DNA of 64,000 nt from NCBI GenBank assembly GCA_029262895.1, contig JAJCYM010000075.1, positions 24,344 to 88,343 on the forward strand. The letters run 5' to 3'. Made by a program: the position numbers and the translations under genes. The notes beneath the pieces were generated by a model. The model was not told where the DNA came from. It was given only the letters and a program-made list of their open reading frames with translations, and searched no databases. The DNA comes from Roseivirga sp. GTDB taxonomy: Bacteria > Bacteroidota > Bacteroidia > Cytophagales > Cyclobacteriaceae. Position 1 is the first letter of the stretch. Every line of letters begins with the position of its first letter. Below are positions 8,178 to 17,647 of the stretch, one piece after another.

Positions 8178-9896
8178 ATGGATCAAAGTATTCAAAAGAA
8201 GGTTGACCTCTGGCTCAACAGCAGCATTGATGAGGTCAGCAAAGCGGAAATCAGATCTATGTCTGAAGAAGAGTTGGCGGAGTCTTTTTATAAGAATCTT
8301 GAGTTTGGAACCGGAGGGCTTCGTGGCATTATGGGAGTTGGCTCCAATCGGGTCAACAAATACACCATCGGGATGGCTACTCAAGGCCTTGCCAATTATT
8401 TAAAAAAGGCATTCCCTGGAGAGCCTCTAAAAATGGCCATTGCGCATGACAGCAGAAACAACAGTCGGTTTTTCGCAGAGACCACCGCAGCAGTTTGTTC
8501 CGCCAACGGTATTCATGTCTATCTATTCGAGGATCTAAGGCCTACTCCTGAGCTTTCCTTCGCCATTCGCGAACTTGGTTGCCACAGCGGAGTTGTTTTG
8601 ACCGCCTCTCACAATCCGAAGGAATACAATGGCTATAAAGCTTATTGGAATGATGGTGCCCAAGTCCTCGCTCCACATGACAGCAATATCATCGCTGAAG
8701 TCAATGCCATTCAGAGTATTGATGACATCAATTTTGAGAAGGTTGATTCGAATATCGAATCAATTGGCCTCGACCTGGATAACCGTTATCTCGAAGAGAT
8801 ACTGAAATTAGAACTCGACAGTCAGGCGATTAAGAACCAAAGCGATTTAAAGATTGTCTTCTCTCCTATTCATGGCACCGGAATTACCTTAATTCCAGAG
8901 GTCTTGAAAAGAAAGGGGTTTTCCAATGTTCATGTGGTAGAAGAACAAGCTGACCCTAATGGAAATTTTCCTACAGTTGTTTATCCAAACCCTGAGGAAA
9001 AAGAGGCCATGACCCTTGCACTTAACAAGGCTCAGGCAATAGATGCCGACCTGGTAATGGCCACCGATCCAGATGCCGACCGGGTGGGTATTGCAGCGAA
9101 AAACAGTAAAGGAGATTACGAGCTTATTAATGGCAATCAAGCGGCCACCCTACTTATCTATTACCTGCTTAAGAAATGGCAGGAAAATGGAAAACTTGAT
9201 GGTAATCAAATGATCATCAAAACCATTGTGACCACTGATCTTCTGGATAAGATTGCCGAGAGTTTCGATGTTGATTGCCCCAATACCCTGACTGGATTCA
9301 AATACATCGCTGGCTTGATCAAAGAGCAGGAAGGAAAGAAGACTTTCATTGGTGGTGGTGAAGAGAGCTATGGCTACATGATCAGTGATTTTGTAAGAGA
9401 CAAGGATGCTGTTGCCTCCTGCGCTATGTTAGCTGAAATGGCTGCATGGGCCAAGGAGCAAAACCTCTCTGTTTTTGACTTGCTGGCGGCCATTTATCAA
9501 CAATATAATTTCTACATGGAAGGGCTTGTATCCATCACCAAAAAGGGCATAAATGGTGCTGAGGAAATCAAAAAAATGATGTTGAGCCTTAGGAATAACA
9601 CTCCTGAATTAATCAATGGAAGTCAAGTCATTAAAGTAACTGATTATCAAAAGGGTATAATCGACAACAAAACCAATGGGAAAATCGAAAATATAGCCTT
9701 TCCAAGTTCTAATGTATTGCAATTTGAATTGGAGGACGGTTCTAAAATATCAGCCCGACCATCTGGAACAGAACCTAAAATAAAGTTCTATTTTAGCGTA
9801 AATCATCCCTTAGAAAATAAGGCAGATTATGATCTCGTGAAAGCAAAGTTAGAATCCAGAATTCAGAAAATACAAGAGGATATGGATTTAAATTAA
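8178..9896 (+). CDS. Phosphoglucomutase/phosphomannomutase family protein
   Basis: 572 residues, the size of PgcA/PGM2-type alpha-D-phosphohexomutases. Domain 1 carries the phosphoserine loop TASHNPKEYNGYK (Ser144), domain 2 the metal loop DPDADR (Asp297, 299, 301), domain 3 the sugar-binding GGGEESYGY, and domain 4 the phosphate loop 'RPSGTEPK'. The early segment FGTGGLRG is also typical. The enzyme interconverts hexose 1- and 6-phosphates, linking central metabolism to polysaccharide and cell-wall precursors. It follows hppD by 75 bp but has no functional link with it. Confidence 0.96.
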   Translation: MDQSIQKKVDLWLNSSIDEVSKAEIRSMSEEELAESFYKNLEFGTGGLRGIMGVGSNRVNKYTIGMATQGLANYLKKAFPGEPLKMAIAHDSRNNSRFFAETTAAVCSANGIHVYLFEDLRPTPELSFAIRELGCHSGVVLTASHNPKEYNGYKAYWNDGAQVLAPHDSNIIAEVNAIQSIDDINFEKVDSNIESIGLDLDNRYLEEILKLELDSQAIKNQSDLKIVFSPIHGTGITLIPEVLKRKGFSNVHVVEEQADPNGNFPTVVYPNPEEKEAMTLALNKAQAIDADLVMATDPDADRVGIAAKNSKGDYELINGNQAATLLIYYLLKKWQENGKLDGNQMIIKTIVTTDLLDKIAESFDVDCPNTLTGFKYIAGLIKEQEGKKTFIGGGEESYGYMISDFVRDKDAVASCAMLAEMAAWAKEQNLSVFDLLAAIYQQYNFYMEGLVSITKKGINGAEEIKKMMLSLRNNTPELINGSQVIKVTDYQKGIIDNKTNGKIENIAFPSSNVLQFELEDGSKISARPSGTEPKIKFYFSVNHPLENKADYDLVKAKLESRIQKIQEDMDLN

Positions 9897-9989
9897 CCTT
9901 TCATGCGTTAACTTTAAACATGTTACTATTAAGGTTCTCCGGCCAATTTCTATTTATTTAATTGGCCTTTAATTAAACCATCTTTCAGT

Positions 9990-10439
9990 ATGACCATCGA
10001 CAGCCTCAAACAACTTTTTGAAAGAGATTTGCAAAAATTGCGAACTGAATTAGATGCCTACTCCGATGAAGATCAACTTTGGATTTTAGAAGGCAGCATT
10101 AATAATACAGCAGGTAACTTGATGCTACATATTTGCGGGAATCTCCAACACTTTGTGGGGGCCGTTCTTGGCCAAAGTGGATACATCAGAACTCGGGATA
10201 AGGAATTTGGCCTTAAGAATGTTCCAAGGGCTGAGATTGAAAGTCAAATAGATGAAACTATGAAGATTGTCTCGCAGACCCTGGACAAACTTACTGATGA
10301 AGATCTCAACAAAGCCTACCCCCTTATTATATTTAACAACCAGGAAATGAGCACCAATTTCTTCCTGATTCATTTATCCGGTCATTTGATGTATCATTTA
10401 GGACAAATCAATTATCACCGCAGACTTCTGGCACATTAA
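9990..10439 (+). CDS. DinB-like (DUF1572-type) putative metal-binding protein
   Basis: 149 residues forming a predicted four-helix bundle. The His residues that mark the DinB/YfiT metal site are in place: 'GNLMLHICGNLQHFVG' (His47 and His54) and 'FFLIHLSGHLMYHLGQINYHRR' near the C-terminus. Members of this family bind a divalent metal and some act as thiol-dependent transferases, but for this subgroup the role is unknown. The last base of the stop codon is the first base of the murB start (TAATG), so the two genes are translationally coupled. Confidence 0.85.
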   Translation: MTIDSLKQLFERDLQKLRTELDAYSDEDQLWILEGSINNTAGNLMLHICGNLQHFVGAVLGQSGYIRTRDKEFGLKNVPRAEIESQIDETMKIVSQTLDKLTDEDLNKAYPLIIFNNQEMSTNFFLIHLSGHLMYHLGQINYHRRLLAH

Positions 10440-11455
10440 TGACCGGCCTAACGCACAATGTCTCATTAAAAGCCTTCAATACTTTTGGTCTTGACATCAA
10501 GGCCAAATATTTTCTTGCCTTCTCCGATGTGGGAACGCTACTTGAGCAACTCAATCAGTTAGAGCCGGCAACTCCTCTCCTCATCCTTGGTGGTGGTAGT
10601 AATATTCTATTCACCAAAGATTATGATGGCCTTGTCCTTAAAAATGAACTGAAGGGGATTGAGTTACTGCGTGAAAACGATGATCATGTTTGGGTCAGGG
10701 TTATGGCAGGTGAAAACTGGCATCAATTTGTACTGCACTGCATTGAACAGAATTGGGCAGGGGTTGAAAACCTTTCGCTGATTCCTGGTACTGTGGGCGC
10801 AGCTCCAATGCAAAACATTGGCGCTTATGGAGTTGAAATCAAAGAAGTATTTGAGTCCTTGGAAGCTGTAAACATTGCCACAAAAGAAGTTGAGGAGTTT
10901 GATGCTGAAAAATGCCAATTTGGATATCGAGAGAGCATTTTTAAAAAGGAAGCTAAAGGGAAGTATATCATTACTTCTGTCACATTGCGATTGAATAAAA
11001 AAACCGAATTCAATGTTTCCTATGGTGCAATACGAGAAACACTGGAGGCCATGGGTGTTCAGGAATTATCGATTAAAGCCGTGAGTGATGCGGTAATTAA
11101 AATCAGGCAGTCCAAACTTCCTGATCCTGAGGAAGTCGGAAATGCCGGGAGTTTTTTCAAAAACCCAACCATTGATAAAATTGACTATGAAGGACTAAAG
11201 GCCGAGTTTCCTTCAATTCCTGGGTACAAGCAGCCCGGAGATAAAATTAAGGTACCTGCGGCTTGGCTCATTGAACAGACTGGTTGGAAGGGCAAAACTT
11301 TCGGTCAAATTGGAGTGCACAAAAACCAACCTCTCGTGCTCGTGAACTATGGCATGGGTGAAGGTTCGGGAATAGAAAATCTGGCTTTAAAAATTCGGGA
11401 ATCAGTTGCTACAAGATTCGGCATTGAACTTACTCCAGAAGTCAACATTATTTAA
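10439..11455 (+). CDS. murB: UDP-N-acetylenolpyruvoylglucosamine reductase
   Basis: 338 residues, matching the E. coli-type (type I) MurB. The FAD-binding domain shows 'LILGGGSNILFT' and 'SLIPGTVGAAPMQNIGAYG'; Arg164 in FGYRESIFK and the proton-donating Ser238 in NAGSFFKNP are present, followed by the C-terminal substrate-binding domain with 'PAAWLIEQTGWKGKTFGQIGVH'. MurB reduces UDP-GlcNAc-enolpyruvate to UDP-MurNAc with NADPH in peptidoglycan synthesis. It overlaps the DinB-like gene by one base. The 167 bp downstream holds no recognised gene. Confidence 0.97.
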   Translation: MTGLTHNVSLKAFNTFGLDIKAKYFLAFSDVGTLLEQLNQLEPATPLLILGGGSNILFTKDYDGLVLKNELKGIELLRENDDHVWVRVMAGENWHQFVLHCIEQNWAGVENLSLIPGTVGAAPMQNIGAYGVEIKEVFESLEAVNIATKEVEEFDAEKCQFGYRESIFKKEAKGKYIITSVTLRLNKKTEFNVSYGAIRETLEAMGVQELSIKAVSDAVIKIRQSKLPDPEEVGNAGSFFKNPTIDKIDYEGLKAEFPSIPGYKQPGDKIKVPAAWLIEQTGWKGKTFGQIGVHKNQPLVLVNYGMGEGSGIENLALKIRESVATRFGIELTPEVNII

Positions 11456-11622
11456 AGACTCAGAATAACATCACAGTTAAGTCTCACGCCATGTATGGAA
11501 CGGAGCTTATGATGTTCGATGGTGAAAGAAAGAACTACCATTGACCTCCTCGGTATATTTTCGAGAAGCATTTTGAAGGTCAAAACAATTGGCTAACTTC
11601 CAGCGCCTTTTCTGACCCAACC

Positions 11623-12843
11623 ATGGCTAAACGTACTCCTGCCCTACCATTTATTCTCATCACTGTATTAATTGATGTAATAGGGGTCGGCATCATTATC
11701 CCAATAATGCCTGATTTACTGGCTGAACTTGGCATTCCCAATGCTGGAAGAGCCTCTTTCACTGGCGGCTTATTAATCTTCTCTTACGCTTTCATGCAGT
11801 TCTTTTTTGCGCCCATTCTAGGAGGACTGAGTGACCGATACGGCCGCAGGCTTATCATTCTAATTTCCCTTTTCGGCCTGACGATTGACTATATTCTGAT
11901 GGGGGTCGCACCAACGCTGACCTGGCTATTTGTTGGGCGTATTATAGCGGGTATTGGCGGGGCCTCATACACAACCGCCTCAGCTTATATAGCTGATATT
12001 AGTACCCCTGAGAAAAGAGCTCAGAATTTCGGAATGATAGGGGCCACGTTTGGTGTAGGTTTCGTTTTAGGGCCAATCCTGGGAGGCTTTTTGGGTGAGT
12101 TTGACGTGAGGTTGCCATTCTTTATATCTGCTGGTTTAACCTTCATCAATTGGCTTTATGGCTTTTTTATACTACCCGAATCTCTTTCTAAAGAGAATCG
12201 AAGACCCTTTGAATGGAAGCGCGCCAACCCAATTGGATCACTCAGAAGCCTCAAGAAATACCCATTACTTAAGAACTTCTTTATAGCCTTTTTCATCATT
12301 TACATCGCTGCACATTCGGTTCAGAGTAACTGGTCGTTTTTTGGTAAAGAGGTTTTCGCATGGGGGACGCTTGAAATCGGTTTGTCCTTGACTGTGGTAG
12401 GCCTTCTTGTCGCATTTGTTCAAGCCGTTTTGATCCGAAAAGCAGTCAAAACCTTAGGGCAAAAAAAGACGGTTTATCTGGGGCTAACCTTTACTGTATT
12501 GGGCCTTATTCTCTTTTCCATGGCCACTCAGGAATGGATGATTTATTCATTCCTCATCGTGTACGTGCTTGGTGGATTAGCCGGGCCCACTCTCCAGGGA
12601 ATAATGTCTAATCAAGTACCTGCGGATGAACAGGGAGAATTGATGGGAGCAATAACAAGCCTGCAAAGCCTTGGCAACATTGCCGGACCTTTGATCATGA
12701 CCGGCACGTTCTTTTATTTCACTACTTCGGCTCCAATCTATTTTGCGGGAGCGGCTTTCGCCTTAGGTGCTATATTTTCCCTTGTTAGTGGCATTCTTAT
12801 TTATAGAACGATAAAGAATTCCGGTACACAAATAAACGATTGA
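11623..12843 (+). CDS. TCR/Tet family MFS efflux transporter
   Basis: 406 residues with about 12 hydrophobic segments. The first helix 'LIDVIGVGIIIPIMPDLL' and the cytoplasmic motif A loop 'GGLSDRYGRRLIIL' (residues 67-80) are hallmarks of TetA-like drug:H+ antiporters; motif C-like 'GVGFVLGPILGGFLG' follows in helix 5. Chromosomal Tet-like pumps in Bacteroidota export diverse small molecules and need not confer tetracycline resistance. It is followed 10 bp later by a methyltransferase gene in the same direction, so the two are probably co-transcribed. Confidence 0.93.
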   Translation: MAKRTPALPFILITVLIDVIGVGIIIPIMPDLLAELGIPNAGRASFTGGLLIFSYAFMQFFFAPILGGLSDRYGRRLIILISLFGLTIDYILMGVAPTLTWLFVGRIIAGIGGASYTTASAYIADISTPEKRAQNFGMIGATFGVGFVLGPILGGFLGEFDVRLPFFISAGLTFINWLYGFFILPESLSKENRRPFEWKRANPIGSLRSLKKYPLLKNFFIAFFIIYIAAHSVQSNWSFFGKEVFAWGTLEIGLSLTVVGLLVAFVQAVLIRKAVKTLGQKKTVYLGLTFTVLGLILFSMATQEWMIYSFLIVYVLGGLAGPTLQGIMSNQVPADEQGELMGAITSLQSLGNIAGPLIMTGTFFYFTTSAPIYFAGAAFALGAIFSLVSGILIYRTIKNSGTQIND

Positions 12844-12853
12844 AGAATCAGGT

Positions 12854-13594
12854 ATGAGGCCGATAAAGGACAATTTTTCAGACCAAGCCAGTTTATACAA
12901 AAAGTATCGCCCAAACTATCCTGAAGCTCTCTATGATCTAATCTTGAGTCATTGCAAGAATTTTGACTTGACTTGGGACTGCGCCACAGGCAATGGCCAG
13001 GTTGCTGAGGTACTTTCAAAACATTTCGATCAGGTTGTTGCCACAGATATAAGTGCAGAACAGCTCTCACATGCCATCCAGGCAGGAAACATTAACTATA
13101 GACAAGGAAGAGCTGAGGCGTCCGGACTAGAAAACAATTCCATTGATCTGCTTACAATAGGCCAGGCCATACATTGGTTTGACTTTGATAAATTCTATGC
13201 AGAAGCAAAACGCGTACTTAAAACGGATGGACTCATTGCCGCATGGACTTACGGAACTTTCAGGGTTCGTGAGGAAATTGATTTGGTTATTGATCACTTC
13301 TATAGCGATGTTGTCGGACCCTACTGGGATGACGAGCGTAGCTATATTGATAAAGAATATCGAACCATTCCTTTTCCATTCACGGAGATAGCTACAAACC
13401 AAAATCTGTGGATCGAACGAAATTGGTCTATTCAGGACATAGAAGGTTACCTAAATACCTGGTCGGGTGTGGCTCATTACAGGCGAGAGCACAAAAGCAA
13501 CCCTGTTGACGATGTTATTACACGCTTAGCCGCACACTGGGCTGAAACGGAAAAGGTACGATTCCCCCTTTTCCTGAGGTTAGGCAAAAAGTGA
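12854..13594 (+). CDS. Class I SAM-dependent methyltransferase
   Basis: 246 residues with a Methyltransf_11-type Rossmann fold: motif I 'WDCATGNGQVAEVL' (residues ~42-55), acidic residue of motif II 'VVATDIS', motif III 'SIDLLTIGQAIHWFDFDKF', and 'EAKRVLKTDGLIAAW' in motif IV. The opening 'DNFSDQASLYKKYRPNYPEALYDLI' is characteristic of the small-molecule methyltransferases related to trans-aconitate methyltransferase and yeast Crg1. The substrate cannot be inferred. It lies 10 bp after the Tet-type transporter and probably shares its promoter. Confidence 0.92.
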   Translation: MRPIKDNFSDQASLYKKYRPNYPEALYDLILSHCKNFDLTWDCATGNGQVAEVLSKHFDQVVATDISAEQLSHAIQAGNINYRQGRAEASGLENNSIDLLTIGQAIHWFDFDKFYAEAKRVLKTDGLIAAWTYGTFRVREEIDLVIDHFYSDVVGPYWDDERSYIDKEYRTIPFPFTEIATNQNLWIERNWSIQDIEGYLNTWSGVAHYRREHKSNPVDDVITRLAAHWAETEKVRFPLFLRLGKK

Positions 13595-13695
13595 TCCCTC
13601 TAAAATAAGGGCTTCATTTGGCCTTGAACCCAATTTATCACTAGTTTAGATGTTGGATAAGGGTTTTACTCTCCAATCAATGTTCACTCTGAGTC

Positions 13696-14757
13696 ATGAA
13701 TGCAGAACTTGACATCTGGATTTTACTGTTTGTTGCGGCAGCGGCACAAGGGTTTTTCTTGTTCTTTCTATTGCTATCTAATCAAAAAAAGAAGGGTAAT
13801 CAAAATGGGTATTTAGCTTCACTCATTTTCTTTTTTACCTTAACTCTCTCCTACTATGTGACTTTCTGGACCAAGGTAAACCCTATGCTACCGGGAGTTT
13901 TTGACATAATCTTGTATTTCACCTTACTCTTTGGGCCATTAATCGTAGGCTATATTTCCAAAGTTGAAAAGGGAAAACTCCCCAAGTATTGGCTATGGCA
14001 TTTCACCCCCTTTCTACTTGTAACGGTCACTTTTACATTACTTAGTTCAAATGTGATAACACTGTCAAGGGAACAGGGCAGTACTCTTCAATCTTACGTT
14101 GCTTATGGTCAGAATATTCAGCTCATGGTCTATTCAATTTGGGCAATTGTCTTGAGTCACAACGCTAAATCTTCGGCATGGGCCAGGAAAATTGCCTATG
14201 CTTTTGCTGGTTATGCGCTGTGTTTCCTTGCTTACTTTATTATGGTTTGGACCGGGGCGCTGCAATTACAATACGACTACATGGTCTCATTGGGAATGAC
14301 CGGCTTTATCTACTTCCTTGGTTACCATGGCTTTAGGTCTCCCGAAACCCTGTACCCCAAAGCCTTCACCCTGAAATACGAAAAGTCGTCATTAGGTGAG
14401 GGAGCCTTGGCTGCTGTTGAAAAAAAGCTGGATGATCTCATGACAGCTGATAAGCTCTATACCAAAGGTGATCTGAAATTGCAGGACTTGTCAGACATGA
14501 TGGGCATTAGCGCTAACGACATTTCACAAACCGTGAATGTGCGTAAAAAGATGAAGTTCACTGATTACTTAAACGACCTTAGGGTGGCGGAGGCAGTTGA
14601 ACTTATGCATTCGGAAAAGTACAAGAGTGACAAACTTTTGGCTGTGGCAATAGACTCTGGGTTTAACAATAAGACTTCATTCTTAAATGCTTTTAAGAAA
14701 AAGCATGGTATCTCTCCTTCTCAATACCGTAGACAAATCCACCTTCAAGCATCCTAA
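13696..14757 (+). CDS. Membrane-anchored AraC family regulator
   Basis: 353 residues. The first ~220 form seven or so hydrophobic segments (for example 'LLFVAAAAQGFFLFFLLLS', 'ILYFTLLFGPLIVGYI', 'FTPFLLVTVTFTLLSS'), followed by a C-terminal AraC domain (from ~240): 'LKLQDLSDMMGISANDISQTVN' and 'KLLAVAIDSGFNNKTSFLNAFKKKHGISPSQYR'. This architecture, a 7TM-like sensor fused to an AraC DNA-binding domain, is common in Bacteroidota and recurs twice more in this window. The target is unknown; a weak hairpin follows the stop. Confidence 0.9.
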   Translation: MNAELDIWILLFVAAAAQGFFLFFLLLSNQKKKGNQNGYLASLIFFFTLTLSYYVTFWTKVNPMLPGVFDIILYFTLLFGPLIVGYISKVEKGKLPKYWLWHFTPFLLVTVTFTLLSSNVITLSREQGSTLQSYVAYGQNIQLMVYSIWAIVLSHNAKSSAWARKIAYAFAGYALCFLAYFIMVWTGALQLQYDYMVSLGMTGFIYFLGYHGFRSPETLYPKAFTLKYEKSSLGEGALAAVEKKLDDLMTADKLYTKGDLKLQDLSDMMGISANDISQTVNVRKKMKFTDYLNDLRVAEAVELMHSEKYKSDKLLAVAIDSGFNNKTSFLNAFKKKHGISPSQYRRQIHLQAS

Positions 14758-14771
14758 ACTGGGTTAAATGG

Positions 14772-14793
14772 GGAAAATCCTGTAGGGTTTTCC
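14772..14793 (+). terminator. Possible terminator hairpin after the AraC gene
   Basis: GGAAAATCC (14772-14780) and GGGTTTTCC (14785-14793) pair with one G-T across a 4-base loop. There is no immediate T-run; a TTTTTTT appears only about 20 bases later. It may be a weak terminator or simply a stable hairpin. Confidence 0.4.
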
Positions 14794-14834
14794 TATTCGT
14801 CCTCTGATTCAGGGTTTTTTTATCAAAAAAACTC

Positions 14835-16373
14835 ATGCGATCAATCATAGTCTTAATACTTCTTACGACCTCATTACTGTCCAACGCTCAGCAATGGACG
14901 CCTGTAAACGCAGACCCTTTTAATGAAAACACCAACACCAATGGTGTGAGCTTCATAGATATGGATAATGATGGTGATCTCGATCTTTTCCTTTCCAATG
15001 CCAACAACCCCTTTGGATTCAATACCATCTATAGAAATGACGGGAATGATCAATTTGTCAAGATTGAAGCCGGAGAAATTACCGGCCTGCAAACCCCGAC
15101 CTTCGGGCACACTTGGGGTGATTTTGACAATGACGGATTGCCTGACCTTTTCATAGCCAATGGCTTTACTAAAATAGGGTCACTGCTGTATAGGAATAGG
15201 GGAAATTTTAAATTTCAAAGGATAGAAAACTACAATGTTGGCAACAACTCGGTTCTGGCATTTGATGCAGCCTGGGCCGACTACAACAATGATGGTTGGT
15301 TGGATTTGGTCACCATTCATCCGGCAAGATTTGTAGGAAAACCCATCAACAGTAACTCTCTGTTTAAAAACAATGGTGATCTAACCTTTGCAGAAATTGT
15401 CTCCACTCCCATCACCGGACCGACTGCACCATTCACCAATGCCACCTGGAGTGATTATGACATGGATGGCGACATGGATCTATTCATTGGATCAGGTCCC
15501 GCAAACGGAACTATCGCTCCTGATTTTCACTTCAAAAATCAATTAAAAGAGACTGGTAAAGCTTCATTTCAGAGATTCAGAAGAGAGCAATTCGCGACCG
15601 ATTCACTGGATGGCCAAACCTGGAACTGGGTGGATTATGACAATGACGGTGACCTTGACGTGTTTATGACTAACTATGCCGGTGTTCGAGGAGGAACACC
15701 CAATGGCATGAAAAACCATCTTTATAGGAATGACGGAGACACAATAATTAGAGTAACTGAAGGGCCATTGGCCAATGAAGTTTCCGTGTCTTTGGCAAAC
15801 ATGTGGGCTGACTTTGATAATGATGGTGACTTAGACGTCATTGTGGGCAACAGCGGTTCGACAAACAAGCATTATCGCAATGATGGCAAAGGGAATTTTG
15901 AACATGTGCTAAATAGCCCAATAGAGGCTCCCGGTGCTAAAAATACCTGGGGAATGACTTATGGAGACTATGATAACGATGGAGATATTGACATCTTCAT
16001 CTCAAACAAAATAAGCTATATCAACGGAGGACCTAACGGTGGTGATGTTAATTATTTGTACCGAAACGATCTTAATAATTCCAATAAATGGCTGATCATA
16101 AAATGTACGGGAGATAAATCCAACAAATCCGGGATTGGTGCCATTGTAAAGCTGACTGCTACAATTGATGGCCAGGCAGTAACCCAGGTCAGGGTTATTG
16201 GTACAAACAATACTTTCTTGGGTGATAACGATATCAGGGCACATTTTGGATTAAAGAATGCGACCAAAATAACAGCCATTGAAATTAGCTGGCCCTCCGG
16301 TCAAGTGGATAAATATACGGACCTGCAGCCCAACCAAATTCTGGAGGCAACTGAAGGTAAAGGGTTGAAATAA
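14835..16373 (+). CDS. Secreted FG-GAP/VCBS repeat protein with C-terminal ASPIC/UnbV domain
   Basis: 512 residues. A signal peptide (MRSIIVLILLTTSLLSNAQ) is followed by about seven FG-GAP/VCBS blades, each with the calcium-loop text 'D.DNDGD.DL' (e.g. FIDMDNDGDLDLFLSN, WVDYDNDGDLDVFMTN, WADFDNDGDLDVIVGN, YGDYDNDGDIDIFISN). The C-terminal ~90 residues match the ASPIC/UnbV domain ('GIGAIVKLTATIDGQ', 'HFGLKNATKITAIEISWPSG'). This is the CRTAC1-like architecture: an extracellular beta-propeller of unknown ligand. No T9SS C-terminal domain is seen. It may be followed by the two small secreted-protein genes as one unit. Confidence 0.92.
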   Translation: MRSIIVLILLTTSLLSNAQQWTPVNADPFNENTNTNGVSFIDMDNDGDLDLFLSNANNPFGFNTIYRNDGNDQFVKIEAGEITGLQTPTFGHTWGDFDNDGLPDLFIANGFTKIGSLLYRNRGNFKFQRIENYNVGNNSVLAFDAAWADYNNDGWLDLVTIHPARFVGKPINSNSLFKNNGDLTFAEIVSTPITGPTAPFTNATWSDYDMDGDMDLFIGSGPANGTIAPDFHFKNQLKETGKASFQRFRREQFATDSLDGQTWNWVDYDNDGDLDVFMTNYAGVRGGTPNGMKNHLYRNDGDTIIRVTEGPLANEVSVSLANMWADFDNDGDLDVIVGNSGSTNKHYRNDGKGNFEHVLNSPIEAPGAKNTWGMTYGDYDNDGDIDIFISNKISYINGGPNGGDVNYLYRNDLNNSNKWLIIKCTGDKSNKSGIGAIVKLTATIDGQAVTQVRVIGTNNTFLGDNDIRAHFGLKNATKITAIEISWPSGQVDKYTDLQPNQILEATEGKGLK

Positions 16374-16421
16374 CCGGTCGTACTCAAACATCAAGCAATC
16401 AAAATCTCAAAAATTCTTAGC

Positions 16422-17156
16422 ATGAAATCAATCATCAGTATCCTGCTCCTTTTTATTCTTCCTCTATCCATTTATGGTCAATCTGATACAGTCAAAATAC
16501 TAAGTACCAGTGGCCTTGTTGATGGCTCTCACATCAAACCCTACTCCAATAAGTGGAGGGTATATGGTATTGATGAAAAGGGAAATGAAACCCTACAAAC
16601 AATTTGGACCGACTATGTTCAGACGATCAAAATGGATGGCAAGCAGCTGATCAGTAGAACGCAAGAGTTATATAGCCCTGAGCTAAACCTTCAGGAGGTC
16701 TGGACTAACCTGTTCGAGCAGAAGACAATGTTACCCCTTAGGGCAAGTCAGCTTAGGACAAATGGCACTTTTTTATACCAGGAATTTGACGGTCCTCAGG
16801 TCAAAGTCAGACAAAAACTGGAGGGTAAAGAAGTGACGGAAGTGCTTCACAACTATGAAGTTTCCCCTTATGATTGGACACTTTATGGCGTCCTGCTTTC
16901 TGCCCTACCCCTGAAGGTTGACTGGACAGGATCAATACCAACACTCAATGCTCAGGATCAATCCAAGGCGGCATGGCTCAATGTTCATGTAGCATCCAAA
17001 GAAACTTTGACCACGGAAGACGGTCGCAAATTTACTACCCTGAAAGTTGTTACAGACAGAGGGCTGGTATTCTGGCTGGCAAAAAAGGCGCCTTATGTAA
17101 TTCAACTTGAGCTCCAGCCGACTCCCAAGCAAAAGATTCTTTGGCGCATGTATTAA
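16422..17156 (+). CDS. Hypothetical secreted protein
   Basis: 244 residues starting with a clear signal peptide (MKSIISILLLFILPLSIYG-Q). The mature part is predicted to be mostly beta ('YSNKWRVYGIDEKGNE', 'NGTFLYQEFDGPQVKVRQKLEGKEV') and ends 'PKQKILWRMY'. It resembles the small periplasmic proteins with DUF3108/LolA-like beta sheets, but I cannot assign a family. It lies between the UnbV-domain protein (49 bp upstream) and a cupin (64 bp downstream), all in the same direction. Confidence 0.75.
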   Translation: MKSIISILLLFILPLSIYGQSDTVKILSTSGLVDGSHIKPYSNKWRVYGIDEKGNETLQTIWTDYVQTIKMDGKQLISRTQELYSPELNLQEVWTNLFEQKTMLPLRASQLRTNGTFLYQEFDGPQVKVRQKLEGKEVTEVLHNYEVSPYDWTLYGVLLSALPLKVDWTGSIPTLNAQDQSKAAWLNVHVASKETLTTEDGRKFTTLKVVTDRGLVFWLAKKAPYVIQLELQPTPKQKILWRMY

Positions 17157-17219
17157 TTTCCGGAGCACAAACTTATATTGAACCGGATCGTTAAAAACTT
17201 GGCCCAAAATTCTATAATC

Positions 17220-17642
17220 ATGGCAAATCGTAGAAAAACAATCAAGGGAATCATCTCAGCAATTTTCATTACACCGCTGGTTGGTTTTTTCAATCTAAAA
17301 GCTAAGCCTATGCAAGATGTACCAGATCAGCAGTTTTTTGAGTTGGACAAAATATATAAAGACCTTAAGGCTTCTGGAAATTCCTACAATCCGTTTCTAA
17401 GAGTTCCCAAACTGAATTCAGGGCTTTATGTGCTTCCAGCAGGAACAGAAGACAAACAATCGCCACACAGACTAGACGAAGTATATTATGTGATTAGCGG
17501 AAAGGCCAAGTTTAAATCTGGCGGTGAGCAGACTGAGGTAAAGGCAGGATCAATTATCTACGTGAAAGCAGAGATAGATCACCGCTTTTTTAATATTGAA
17601 GAAGAGCTTAAGATCATGGTCTTCTTTTCTGAAATGAAATAA
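17220..17642 (+). CDS. Cupin domain protein with N-terminal export signal
   Basis: 140 residues from the ATG at 17220 (a TTG 42 bases upstream extends the frame but gives a poor N-terminus). The N-terminus 'MANRRKTIKGIISAIFITPLVGFF' is a signal or Tat-like signal (RRKTIKG). The single cupin barrel shows motif 1 'SPHRLDEVYYVISGKAKFKSGG' (residues ~82-103; His-x3-Glu) and motif 2 'VKAGSIIYVKAEIDHRFFNI' with the usual His. Such small cupins bind a metal and may be isomerases, dioxygenases or sensors; no substrate can be assigned. A large palindrome follows 6 bp after the stop. Confidence 0.85.
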   Translation: MANRRKTIKGIISAIFITPLVGFFNLKAKPMQDVPDQQFFELDKIYKDLKASGNSYNPFLRVPKLNSGLYVLPAGTEDKQSPHRLDEVYYVISGKAKFKSGGEQTEVKAGSIIYVKAEIDHRFFNIEEELKIMVFFSEMK

Positions 17643-17647
17643 AAAGG

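Noticed and set aside
11456..11622. Short ATG frame (17 codons) after murB
   Set aside because: Too short, no conserved feature and no ribosome-binding or coupling context.
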